A stretch of DNA of 11,404 nucleotides from JAATGA01 sp047605605 (lineage in GTDB: Bacteria > Pseudomonadota > Alphaproteobacteria > Rhodobacterales > Rhodobacteraceae). Positions 1-6,363 of this stretch are shown here, in pieces. How positions within the stretch are numbered: position 1 is the first letter of the stretch; each line of letters opens with the position of its first letter. The stretch covers positions 1 to 11,404 of the forward strand of contig JASGFG010000098.1 in assembly GCA_047605605.1 (NCBI GenBank). Direction: 5' to 3'. The notes beneath the pieces are model-generated. The model saw only the letters and a list, made by a program, of their open reading frames with translations, made no database searches and was not told the DNA's origin. A program made the position numbers and the translations under genes.

Positions 1-884
1 TGGGCCTGTGTCTGGCGCAGGCCTGGCTGGATCAGGGGGCGCCTGCGCCCTTTACACTCGCCGAGCTGGGGCCGGGGCGCGGCACGCTGATGGCCGATGT
101 GCTGCGCGCGACGCGGGGGGTGCCGGGGTTCCATGCGGGGATGCAGGTGGTGCTGATCGAGGCCTCGGCCCGCCTGCGCGGGGTGCAGCGCGACAGGCTG
201 GCGGGGGTGCCTGTCACATGGGCGGACAGCGCCGCCGACCTGCCCGATCTGCCGCTGTTCCTGCTGGCCAACGAGTTTTTCGACGCCCTGCCGATCCGCC
301 AGTTCACCCGCAATGGCGCGGGCTGGCGCGAGACGATGGTGGCCACCGCCGGGGACGGGTTGGTGCGGGCGCTTGGCCCCGTCGCGCGGATCGCCGCGCT
401 GGAGGATCGTCTGGACGAACCGCCTGGCGCCGTGGTCGAGATCTGCCCCGCCGCAGCGCCGGTCATGGCGGAAATCGCGGACCGGATCTGCGCCCATGGC
501 GGGGCGGCGGTGGTGGTGGATTACGGCGGCTGGACCTCGCGCGGGGATACGTTCCAGGCGCTGCGCGATCACCGCTTTGCCGATCCGCTGGCCGAACCGG
601 GGCTGGCCGACCTGACCGCGCATGTGGATTTCGCCGCACTGGCGCGCGCCGCCGCCCCTGCGGCGTCGGCTTTCGTCACGCAGGGCGCGCTTTTGTCCCG
701 TCTGGGCATCGCCGCCCGCGCCGCCCGGCTGGCGGCACAACTGGACGGCGAAAGGCTGGCCGCGCATCTTGCCGCCACGCGGCGCTTGACCGACACGGCA
801 GAAATGGGTTCGCTGTTCAAGGCGCTGGCGATCCATCCGCCCGAAACCCGCCCGCCGCCCGGATTTGAAACGGAAACCCCCTGA
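1..884 (+). CDS. MidA/NDUFAF7-family SAM-dependent methyltransferase, 5' end missing
   Basis: Reading frame 3 is open from the left edge (first full codon at 3) to TGA at 882-884, so the start lies outside the window. The frame encodes ELGPGRGTL at 63-89, the glycine-rich SAM-binding loop of class I methyltransferases. Further on come ANEFFDALPI, a signature of the MidA/COG1565 family, and VVVDYGG, a later strand of the Rossmann fold. The mitochondrial relative NDUFAF7 methylates an arginine of the NDUFS2 subunit during complex I assembly; a similar job in this bacterium is inference. The last base of the stop codon is the first base of the pgeF start codon (ATGA), so the two genes are almost certainly co-transcribed and translationally coupled. 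In related genomes I recall lgt just upstream, but that cannot be checked here. The family call is firm; the substrate is unknown. Confidence 0.9.
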   Translation, partial: GLCLAQAWLDQGAPAPFTLAELGPGRGTLMADVLRATRGVPGFHAGMQVVLIEASARLRGVQRDRLAGVPVTWADSAADLPDLPLFLLANEFFDALPIRQFTRNGAGWRETMVATAGDGLVRALGPVARIAALEDRLDEPPGAVVEICPAAAPVMAEIADRICAHGGAAVVVDYGGWTSRGDTFQALRDHRFADPLAEPGLADLTAHVDFAALARAAAPAASAFVTQGALLSRLGIAARAARLAAQLDGERLAAHLAATRRLTDTAEMGSLFKALAIHPPETRPPPGFETETP

Positions 885-1624
885 TGCTGGAGATCATCAC
901 CTCTGCCTCGCTGCCGGTCCGGCACGGCTTCTTCACCCGCAAGGGGGGGGCCTCCTCGGGCATCTTCGCCGGGCTGAACTGTGGCACGGGCAGCAGCGAC
1001 CAGGCCGAAATCGTGGCGATCAACCGCGCCCGCGTGGCCGAGGCGATGGGGGTCGACCAGATCGTCACCGTCAACCAGGTGCATTCCGCCGATGTCGTCG
1101 CCGTGACCGGACCACTGGCCGAACGGCCGCGCGCCGATGCGATGGTGACGGCGACGCCCGGCGTGGGACTGGGCATCCTGACCGCCGATTGCCAGCCGGT
1201 GCTGTTCGCCGACCCCCGCGCCGGGGTGATCGGCGCAGCCCATGCCGGATGGCGCGGCGCGCTGGAAGGCGTGCTGGAGGCGACGGTCGACGCGATGGAG
1301 GCGCTTGGCGCCGACCGCAGCCGCATCGCCGCCGTGATCGGCCCCACCATCAGCCAGCCCGTCTATGAGGTCGGGCCCGACTTCATCTATGCCTTTCTGG
1401 ACGACGACCGCGACAATGCCCGGTTCTTTGCGCAAGGAACGGGCGACCGGCTGCTGTTCGACCTGCCCGCCTTCGGGCTGCACCGCCTGCGCCGCGCCGG
1501 GGTGCAGGCGGAATGGACCCGTCATTGCACCTATCGCGATGCCGAAAGGTTCTATTCCTTTCGCCGCACCACCCATCTAGGCGAGGCGGACTATGGCCGC
1601 CTGATCTCGGTCATCCGGCTTTAG
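884..1624 (+). CDS. pgeF: Peptidoglycan editing factor / YfiH-family multicopper-like purine nucleoside phosphorylase
   Basis: This 246-residue protein is full length for the YfiH/PgeF (DUF152, laccase-domain) family. The three metal-ligand motifs are present: VNQVHS with His67, TADCQP with Cys103 and AAHAGWRG with His120. The C-terminal CTYRDAERFYSFRR is also typical. Family members have been described as peptidoglycan editing factors that prevent wrong amino acids entering the stem peptide. They have also been described as purine nucleoside phosphorylases with adenosine deaminase activity; older databases call them polyphenol oxidases. The ATG overlaps the stop of the upstream methyltransferase by one base, which fixes the start and implies translational coupling. 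No classical terminator follows; the next 375 bases hold only inverted repeats. The family call is certain; the physiological reaction in this organism is not. Confidence 0.93.
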   Translation: MLEIITSASLPVRHGFFTRKGGASSGIFAGLNCGTGSSDQAEIVAINRARVAEAMGVDQIVTVNQVHSADVVAVTGPLAERPRADAMVTATPGVGLGILTADCQPVLFADPRAGVIGAAHAGWRGALEGVLEATVDAMEALGADRSRIAAVIGPTISQPVYEVGPDFIYAFLDDDRDNARFFAQGTGDRLLFDLPAFGLHRLRRAGVQAEWTRHCTYRDAERFYSFRRTTHLGEADYGRLISVIRL

Positions 1625-1826
1625 CCCAAGGGGGCGCGCGCTGGTCCGGCAAGAGCATCAATCCCCTTATGATTCGTGGCGCGCCGGGCATACAACCCTG
1701 ACATGTCGCGCCACAGGGTCCATGTCCCGGGCCGTTTTGCCCCAGCAACATCAAGAACTTCCCGCAATTCAGCTATCTTCAAGGAAAAGTTTTGACAAGC
1801 TGCCCGGATTCGGCCATCTTCTGACT

Positions 1827-1930
1827 TACAGATGTCCGACACGGGCGGGGATACTCGCTGCGGAAATCAGTCTCGGTAAGGCGGCCCCGGCGTGAACCTC
1901 TGCGCGCCACAAGGGGCCGCTTATCTCTTT
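1827..1930 (+). ncRNA. Candidate small RNA ending in a compound hairpin
   Basis: A perfect TTGACA (1792-1797) is followed after 17 bases by CATCTT (1815-1820), a poor but usable -10 box, which predicts a start near 1827. About 50 bases later comes a strong hairpin. AGGCGGCCCC (1879-1888) pairs with GGGGCCGCTT (1913-1922), with one G-U pair. Inside it GGCGTG (1889-1894) pairs with CGCGCC (1903-1908), leaving an 8-base loop. The hairpin runs into the T-rich tail TTATCTCTTT, as expected for an intrinsic terminator read on the plus strand; the minus-strand reading has no such tail. The transcript would be about 100 nt. No known RNA family is recognised, and the -10 box is weak. The hairpin could instead only terminate pgeF read-through. 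Confidence 0.3.
1879..1930 (+). terminator. Compound hairpin with T-rich tail, probable terminator
   Basis: A 10-bp outer stem (1879-1888 with 1913-1922, one G-U pair) encloses a 6-bp inner stem (1889-1894 with 1903-1908), with a bulge at 1909-1912. It is followed by TTATCTCTTT, whose first two T's belong to the stem. It could end transcription from pgeF or from a local sRNA promoter. The T tract is interrupted, so efficiency is uncertain. Confidence 0.45.
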
Positions 1931-1999
1931 CGGCACAGGTTTGACACAGGGCGCTGGCCAGCACAGTCCGCTTCGGGGGCCACCGGCCCGCTCCGGCCT

Positions 2000-2500
2000 T
2001 CAGGCCAGCCGCGCCAGCCTTTCCTCCAGCACGTCGAAGGGCAGGCCGGGCTCGTCCTTGGCACAACGGATGACCAGGCTGGTCTTGACGCTGGCCACAT
2101 TGTCGGCTGCGGTCAGTTGATCGGTCAGGAACCGCTGAAAGGTGGAAAGGTCCGGCGCCACGCATTTCAGGATGAAGTCGATCTCGCCGTTCAGCATGTG
2201 GCATTCCCGGACCAGCGGCCAGGCGCGGCAGCGTGCCTCGAATGCGGAAAGGTCGACCTCGGCCTGGCTGCGCAGGCGCACCATGGCGAAAACCGCCACC
2301 TCGAAGCCCAGTTCGCGCGCATCGACATCGGCGTGATAGCCGCGGATATAGCCGGCCTCCTCCAGCGTGCGCACCCGACGCAGACAGGGCGGCGCGGAAA
2401 TTCCCACCCGCTTGGCCAGTTCCACGTTGGTCATGCGACCATCCGCCTGCAATTCGGCCAGGATGTGACGGTCGATCGGGTCCAGCTTGGTTCCGGCCAT
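2000..2500 (-). CDS. Lrp/AsnC-family transcriptional regulator
   Basis: The 166-residue protein has the two-part architecture of feast/famine regulators. Its N-terminal helix-turn-helix starts LDPIDRHILAELQADGRM, continues through the recognition helix region SAPPCLRRVRTLEEAGYI, and is followed by a C-terminal RAM ligand-binding domain (ending in IDFILKCVAPDLSTFQ and VASVKTSLVI). Length is usual for Lrp-type proteins. The ATG at 2500-2498 is chosen because GAGGAG lies seven bases before it and the preceding in-frame codons look non-coding; the frame opens further upstream to 2551. These proteins form octamers or similar assemblies that sense amino acids and often repress their own genes. A cluster of TTGCGC-type half-sites sits between the likely promoter and the start codon, which fits autoregulation. 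The effector and regulon cannot be read from the sequence. No obvious target gene is adjacent. Confidence 0.92.
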   Translation of the reverse strand: MAGTKLDPIDRHILAELQADGRMTNVELAKRVGISAPPCLRRVRTLEEAGYIRGYHADVDARELGFEVAVFAMVRLRSQAEVDLSAFEARCRAWPLVRECHMLNGEIDFILKCVAPDLSTFQRFLTDQLTAADNVASVKTSLVIRCAKDEPGLPFDVLEERLARLA

Positions 2501-2513
2501 GGGGCGCTCCTCG

Positions 2514-2583
2514 TTTGCGCGCAAATTAGGCGCAAGGGGCGGCGGGCGCAATAATATTTCGCCGCAGCGCAGGATGACGCAAG
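2514..2583 (-). promoter_or_regulatory. Promoter and operator region of the Lrp/AsnC gene
   Basis: TTTGCGCGCAAA (2514-2525) is a perfect 12-base palindrome 13 bases before the start codon. The half-site GCGCAA recurs on the plus strand at 2519-2524, 2530-2535 and 2546-2551, with a variant ACGCAA at 2577-2582. Start-to-start distances are 11, 16 and 31 bases, roughly one, one and a half and three helical turns, as favoured by multimeric Lrp proteins that wrap DNA. A minus-strand -10 box (AATATT or TATTAT, within 2551-2558) lies among them; the -35 (TTGCGT, 2582-2577) is weak. Seen: the repeats. Inferred: binding by the adjacent regulator. Confidence 0.45.
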
Positions 2584-2791
2584 GGCGGGCTGTCCCCCGG
2601 GGAAATTCGCGCCGTTTCCAGAGGCCCTGCGGACAATCACGGCGAAATCATGACAAACCTGCGTCAGAGCAGGGGTCTATTGTCCCTGAATCGAAAACAA
2701 ACTGATCCATTTCGCCCACATGGTTGACGACCCGGATTCATATTATGTCTGGCGCGGACGCCCATCCGGGCGCAGGCGGAGTAAAGTAGTC
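2584..2791. other. Intergenic stretch upstream of the VPLPA-CTERM gene
   Basis: No gene is visible here. A good plus-strand -10 hexamer TATTAT lies at 2741-2746, about 45 bases before the VPLPA-CTERM start codon. No -35 element is found at normal spacing; the TTGACG at 2724-2729 is only 11 bases away. A 6-bp inverted repeat CCCTGC (2625-2630) with GCAGGG (2669-2674) has a 38-base loop and is probably not meaningful. The frame of the downstream gene is open to 2720, but that extension reads like non-coding DNA. Confidence 0.4.
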
Positions 2792-3388
2792 ATGAGTATC
2801 TTCAAATCGGCGGCCCTTGCGGCCGCACTGGCCCTGGCGGCGGGCAGCGCCGGCGCGGCCACGGTCGTCTCGGATGCGACCGGCATCAGCGGCACCTTCA
2901 CCAGCCCCGACGGCGCGGTTTACGAACCGGCCCACGATGGCGGCTGGGTGGCCAACGATTCCACCGCCACCTGGATCTGGGTATCGGGCGCCGGGATCAA
3001 CACGCCCGTCACCATCCTCTATCAGTTCACCCTCGCCGGATACGACGCTGCGACGGCGGCGCTTTCCGGCCTGTTCTCGCTGGACGACATCGGCTCGATC
3101 AGCCTGAACGGCACCGAGATCTTTGCCGACAACGCGCCTTATGACGTCGGCAGCAACTGGGGCATCGTCCAGGATTACGGCACGACCAACAGTTCGCTGT
3201 TCCTGGCCGGGGTCAACACGCTGGCCTTCACCATCACCAACACCGGCGGGCCGGGCGGCATCCGCGCGACGATCAACGTCACGGCCGAGCCGACCAGCGC
3301 CGTCCCCGTGCCTGCGGCGCTGCCGCTTCTGGCAGGCGCCCTGGGCGGGCTGGGGGCATTCGGGCTGCGCCGCAAACGCGCGGCCTGA
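2792..3388 (+). CDS. Secreted VPLPA-CTERM sorting-domain protein
   Basis: The 198-residue protein starts with a signal peptide (Lys5, an alanine/leucine core from 6 to 17, likely cleavage after Ala22 in AGA-AT). Residues of about 25 to 165 look like an all-beta, lectin-like or jelly-roll domain, with features common in PEP-CTERM-type proteins: a WVANDSTATWIW stretch, a central SISLNGTEIF, and near the end LNTLAFTITN-like and GPGG motifs. The C-terminus carries a tripartite sorting signal: VPVPA (171-175), a hydrophobic segment, then RRKRAA. This is the VPLPA-CTERM variant, described as the substrate class of exosortase XrtD; no exosortase gene lies in this window. The ATG at 2792 is preferred over the open frame to 2720 because it begins a clean signal peptide and has GGAG ten bases before it. 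Function is unknown; surface or exopolysaccharide-associated location is inferred. Confidence 0.85.
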   Translation: MSIFKSAALAAALALAAGSAGAATVVSDATGISGTFTSPDGAVYEPAHDGGWVANDSTATWIWVSGAGINTPVTILYQFTLAGYDAATAALSGLFSLDDIGSISLNGTEIFADNAPYDVGSNWGIVQDYGTTNSSLFLAGVNTLAFTITNTGGPGGIRATINVTAEPTSAVPVPAALPLLAGALGGLGAFGLRRKRAA

Positions 3389-3414
3389 CCGCCGCGACCG
3401 CGCAAGCTGCACAG

Positions 3415-3442
3415 AACCGGGTCCAAACGGACCCGGTTTTTT
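3415..3442 (+). terminator. Intrinsic terminator of the VPLPA-CTERM gene
   Basis: A perfect 10-bp stem, AACCGGGTCC (3415-3424) with GGACCCGGTT (3429-3438), has a four-base loop AAAC and runs into TTTTTT (3437-3442). This is the clearest Rho-independent terminator in the window. It separates the VPLPA-CTERM gene from the sat/cysC leader. Confidence 0.95.
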
Positions 3443-3685
3443 CCGTTTCCAGGTCCGTGAAAAGACGCCGCACCCTGTTGGAAGGCAGCGGGGCGGAAAA
3501 ACCTTCCACGCCGGGCCAAGCCGCCGCAACAAGCGCCCGGCGCACACCGGACAGCCCGGAAATCCGCCCGATTTCACCCAAAACCCCTGCATTTGCTTGA
3601 ATCCGCCCCTGTGGGCGGGGTAAACGCCCGGCCGACACGGGGCAATTCCGACCCCACCTGTTCATCGCAAGAAGGCCGAATTTCC
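3443..3685 (+). promoter_or_regulatory. Hairpin-rich leader region upstream of sat/cysC
   Basis: This 243-base non-coding stretch contains three stem-loops. TGGAAGG (3479-3485) pairs with CCTTCCA (3502-3508). CGCCGGGC (3509-3516) pairs with GCCCGGCG (3535-3542) and abuts the first with no gap. CCGCCC (3603-3608) pairs with GGGCGG (3613-3618). The GGGCG of the last stem could alternatively pair with CGCCC at 3625-3629, so two mutually exclusive folds exist. A possible promoter, TTGAAT (3597-3602) then TAAACG (3621-3626) with an 18-base gap, overlaps the third stem, in which case that repeat would be a DNA operator and not RNA. AAGAAGG, about ten bases before the ATG at 3686, is the likely ribosome binding site. 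No known riboswitch is recognised. Confidence 0.4.
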
Positions 3686-5392
3686 ATGTCGCTCGCCACT
3701 CACGCGCCGATCCCCGAGCTTTACGTCTCCTACGACTCCGCCCAGAAGCTGAAGTCCGAGGCTGGCAACCTGCCCTCGTGGGATCTGACGCCGCGCCAGA
3801 TCTGCGATCTGGAACTGCTGATGAATGGCGGCTTTCATCCGCTGAAAGGGTTCCTGTCTGAAGCGGACTACAACGGCGTCGTCGAGGATATGCGCACCAG
3901 CGACGGCACGCTTTGGCCGATGCCCGTCACGCTGGACGTGTCCGAGAAATTCGCCGAAGGCATCGCCACCGGCCAGGACATCGCGCTGCGCGATCAGGAA
4001 GGGGTCATACTCGCCATCCTGTCCGTCACCGACAAATGGGTGCCGAACAAGGCGAACGAGGCGGAAAAGGTGTTCGGTGCCGATGACCTTGCCCATCCGG
4101 CAGTGAACTATCTGCACAACGTGGCCGGCCCCGTCTATCTGGGCGGCCCGATCACCGGCCTGCAACAGCCGGTGCATTACGACTTCAAGGCGCGCCGCGA
4201 CACGCCGAACGAGTTGCGCGCCTATTTCCGCAAGCTGGGCTGGACCAAGATCGTCGCCTTCCAGACCCGCAACCCGCTGCACCGCGCCCACCAGGAACTG
4301 ACCTTCCGCGCCGCGAAAGAGGCCGAGGCGAACCTGCTGATCCATCCGGTCGTCGGCATGACGAAACCGGGCGATGTGGACCATTTCACCCGCGTCCGCT
4401 GCTATGAGGCGGTGCTGGACCAGTATCCGCAATCGACCACGCATCTGTCGCTGCTGAACCTTGCCATGCGCATGGGCGGCCCGCGCGAGGCGCTGTGGCA
4501 CGCGATCATCCGCAAGAACCACGGCCTCACCCATTTCATCGTCGGCCGCGACCATGCCGGCCCCGGCAAGAACAGCCAGGGCAAGGATTTCTACGACCCC
4601 TATGCCGCGCAGGAAATGGTCGCGCGCTATCAGGATGAAATCGGCATCAAGATGGTCGATTTCAAACAGATGGTCTATGTACAGGAAAAGGCACAATATT
4701 ATCCCGTGGACGAGGTGCCGGAAGGCTCCACCGTTCTTGACATTTCGGGCACCGAACTGCGCCGCCGCCTGCGCGAGGGGCTGGAGATTCCGGACTGGTT
4801 CTCCTTCCCCGAGGTGGTGGCCGAACTGCGCCGCACCTCGCCGCCGCGGGCGAAACAGGGCTTTACCGTGTTCTTCACCGGGCTTTCCGGCTCGGGCAAG
4901 TCGACCATCGCCAATGCGCTGATGGTGAAACTGATGGAGATGGGCGGACGTCCGGTCACGCTGCTGGACGGCGATGTGGTGCGCAAGCACCTGTCGTCCG
5001 AACTGGGGTTCAGCAAGGAACACCGCGACATCAACATCAAGCGCATCGGCTATGTCGCGTCGGAAATCACCAAGAACGGCGGTATCGCCATCTGCGCCCC
5101 GATCGCGCCCTATACCGCGACCCGCCGCGCCGTTCGCGAGATGATCGAGGCCTTTGGCGCCTTTGTCGAAGTGCATGTCGCGACCAGCATCGAGGAATGC
5201 GAACGGCGTGACCGCAAGGGCCTGTATAAACTGGCGCGCGAGGGCAAGATCAAGGAATTCACCGGCATTTCCGACCCCTACGAGGCGCCGACCAAGGCCG
5301 AACTGGTGGTCGACACGGAAAATGTCGATGTGGACCATTGCGCCCATCAGGTGATCCTGAAACTGGAAAGCATGGGCCTGATCCGCGCCTGA
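3686..5392 (+). CDS. cysC: Bifunctional sulfate adenylyltransferase / adenylylsulfate kinase
   Basis: This 568-residue fusion makes PAPS from sulfate in two steps. ATP sulfurylase forms APS and pyrophosphate; APS kinase then phosphorylates APS. The N-terminal domain (about 1-390) has QTRNPLHRAH at 193-202, with the two catalytic histidines, and GRDHAGPGK at 287-295. The C-terminal kinase domain (about 391-568) has the P-loop GLSGSGKS at 399-406, LDGD and VRKHL for APS binding, and RDINIKRIGYVA. The kinase motif usually written ISPY reads IAPY here (473-476). The intact P-loop argues for an active kinase, unlike the regulatory APS-kinase-like domain of fungal ATP sulfurylases. The ATG at 3686 is chosen because the upstream open frame (to a TTG at 3593) runs through hairpins and looks non-coding. 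The gene stands alone without cysD/cysN. It serves sulfate assimilation or sulfation; which one cannot be told from this window. Confidence 0.95.
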   Translation: MSLATHAPIPELYVSYDSAQKLKSEAGNLPSWDLTPRQICDLELLMNGGFHPLKGFLSEADYNGVVEDMRTSDGTLWPMPVTLDVSEKFAEGIATGQDIALRDQEGVILAILSVTDKWVPNKANEAEKVFGADDLAHPAVNYLHNVAGPVYLGGPITGLQQPVHYDFKARRDTPNELRAYFRKLGWTKIVAFQTRNPLHRAHQELTFRAAKEAEANLLIHPVVGMTKPGDVDHFTRVRCYEAVLDQYPQSTTHLSLLNLAMRMGGPREALWHAIIRKNHGLTHFIVGRDHAGPGKNSQGKDFYDPYAAQEMVARYQDEIGIKMVDFKQMVYVQEKAQYYPVDEVPEGSTVLDISGTELRRRLREGLEIPDWFSFPEVVAELRRTSPPRAKQGFTVFFTGLSGSGKSTIANALMVKLMEMGGRPVTLLDGDVVRKHLSSELGFSKEHRDINIKRIGYVASEITKNGGIAICAPIAPYTATRRAVREMIEAFGAFVEVHVATSIEECERRDRKGLYKLAREGKIKEFTGISDPYEAPTKAELVVDTENVDVDHCAHQVILKLESMGLIRA

Positions 5393-5413
5393 GCGAATTT
5401 TCCCGGCCGAGAG

Positions 5414-5437
5414 GCCGCACGGCTTGGTTCGTGCGGC
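5414..5437 (+). terminator. Hairpin after sat/cysC, possible terminator
   Basis: GCCGCACG (5414-5421) pairs perfectly with CGTGCGGC (5430-5437) around an 8-base loop, 21 bases after the stop codon. No run of T follows (ATCCGCCCTAAATTT), so termination may be weak or Rho-assisted. A second small stem, GCCCC (5475-5479) with GGGGC (5488-5492), lies just before the next gene's start codon. Confidence 0.4.
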
Positions 5438-5502
5438 ATCCGCCCTAAATTTGCGACGGGGGGCCAGCGGCATCGCCCCTGCTTTTCGGGGCAAGCCTTG
5501 TC

Positions 5503-6363
5503 ATGCGCACGATCATCACCCTTTCCAGCATCCCCCCGCGCTTTGCGCTTTTGCGGCCCACGCTTGAATCTCTGGTGCGTCAGAATGCGACGGTCGAGGC
5601 GATCCGCCTTTACATTCCGCACAGCTATCGCCGCTTTCCCGATTGGGACGGCACCTTGCCCGCGGTGCCGGGCGGCGTCACCATCGTGCGCACATCCGAC
5701 GATCCCGGCCCGGCGACCAAGATCCTGCCCGCCCTGCGCGAAACTGCCGGACAGGATGTGGACATCCTGTTCTGCGATGACGACCGCATCTATGATCCCG
5801 ACTGGGCGACAAGGTTTCAGGCGTTGCGGCGGCAGCGCCCCCGCTGCGCCCTGGCCGAAGCCGGCTGGGACATCCGCGACATCCCCCTTTCCGCCCGCCG
5901 CGCCGAACGTCTGCCGCGCGCGCAGAAATCCGGGCGCGAGGGCCGCTATCGGTTGAAGCGCATATTCAGCCTGGGGCTGTGGAAACCGGCGCGGTTTGCG
6001 ACATCGGGCTATGTCGATGTGTTGGCCGGATATGGCGGGGTGATGGTGAAACCCGACTTCTTCACGCCCGCCGTCTTCGACATTCCCGAACCGCTCTGGA
6101 CCGTGGACGACCCGTGGCTGTCGGGCAATCTGGAACTGAACGGCATCCCGATCTGGCTGAACGCGGCACATTCGCTGTCACGCGAACGCTCTGCCGCGCG
6201 GCGCGAGTCGCTGCTGAAGTTCGGGGATGGCGGCTTGCAACGCGGCGCGGCCAACCGCGCCTGCGTTGCATGGTATCGCCAGAACCACGGCATCTGGCAG
6301 GCCGAGACGCCCGCCGTCAGTGCACGTTCACCGGCGCGAAATCGTGCTGCCGGGCCAGCATGA
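5503..6363 (+). CDS. Putative GT-A type glycosyltransferase
   Basis: The 286-residue protein begins MRTIITLSSIPPRF, a first beta strand typical of nucleotide-sugar-binding GT-A folds. It then has DPGPATKILPAL and, at 90-97, FCDDDRIY, a DxD-like acidic cluster expected to bind the metal and sugar nucleotide. A later segment, SGYVDVLAGYGGVMVKP and then DDPWLSGNLELNGIP, fits the acceptor-side half seen in family-2-like enzymes. No signal peptide or membrane helix is seen, so it should be cytoplasmic. The donor and acceptor sugars are unknown; a family-level hypothetical glycosyltransferase is the safest reading. No good Shine-Dalgarno sequence precedes the ATG. The last 15 codons run 47 bases into the opposite-strand DUF1150 gene and encode a low-complexity tail, perhaps an extension after loss of an older stop. 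Neighbours are not polysaccharide genes. Confidence 0.65.
   Translation: MRTIITLSSIPPRFALLRPTLESLVRQNATVEAIRLYIPHSYRRFPDWDGTLPAVPGGVTIVRTSDDPGPATKILPALRETAGQDVDILFCDDDRIYDPDWATRFQALRRQRPRCALAEAGWDIRDIPLSARRAERLPRAQKSGREGRYRLKRIFSLGLWKPARFATSGYVDVLAGYGGVMVKPDFFTPAVFDIPEPLWTVDDPWLSGNLELNGIPIWLNAAHSLSRERSAARRESLLKFGDGGLQRGAANRACVAWYRQNHGIWQAETPAVSARSPARNRAAGPA

Larger units (their letters stand above)
1625..1999. other. Non-coding interval with inverted repeats between pgeF and the Lrp-type regulator
   Basis: No convincing gene lies in these 375 bases. The composition is less GC-rich than the flanking genes, and open frames across it (for example a GTG-started 73-codon frame on the minus strand, 1621-1842) lack the third-position G/C bias of real genes here. 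Three structured stretches stand out. GTGGCGCG at 1676-1683 pairs with CGCGCCAC at 1707-1714. ACCCTG at 1695-1700 pairs with CAGGGT at 1714-1719 and competes with the first pair. A longer compound hairpin lies at 1879-1922. TTGACA hexamers occur at 1792-1797 and 1941-1946 on the plus strand. The interval sits at the convergent 3' ends of pgeF and the regulator, so some structure may simply be transcription termination. Confidence 0.6.

Noticed and set aside
569..1576. A 335-codon open frame on the minus strand across the methyltransferase and pgeF
   Set aside because: Antisense shadow: it crosses two well-supported genes and its product is Gly/Ala/His/Asp-rich without a domain.
1621..1842. 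A 73-codon minus-strand frame starting with GTG in the pgeF-Lrp gap
   Set aside because: Third codon positions are not G/C-biased like real genes here, there is no clear ribosome binding site, and it overlaps inverted repeats. I cannot recognise the product.
1941..1969. A second TTGACA (1941-1946) as a promoter
   Set aside because: The hexamer 17 bases on is CAGTCC, not a -10 box, and no gene follows on that strand before the antisense regulator.
2724..2746. TTGACG with TATTAT as a standard promoter for the VPLPA-CTERM gene
   Set aside because: The spacing is 11 bases, too short for sigma-70. Only the -10 hexamer is kept as a weak candidate.
3662..5494. A 610-codon open frame on the minus strand
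   Set aside because: It lies antisense to the whole sat/cysC gene, has no recognisable motifs, and is an expected by-product of GC-rich codon bias. The plus-strand protein is unmistakable.
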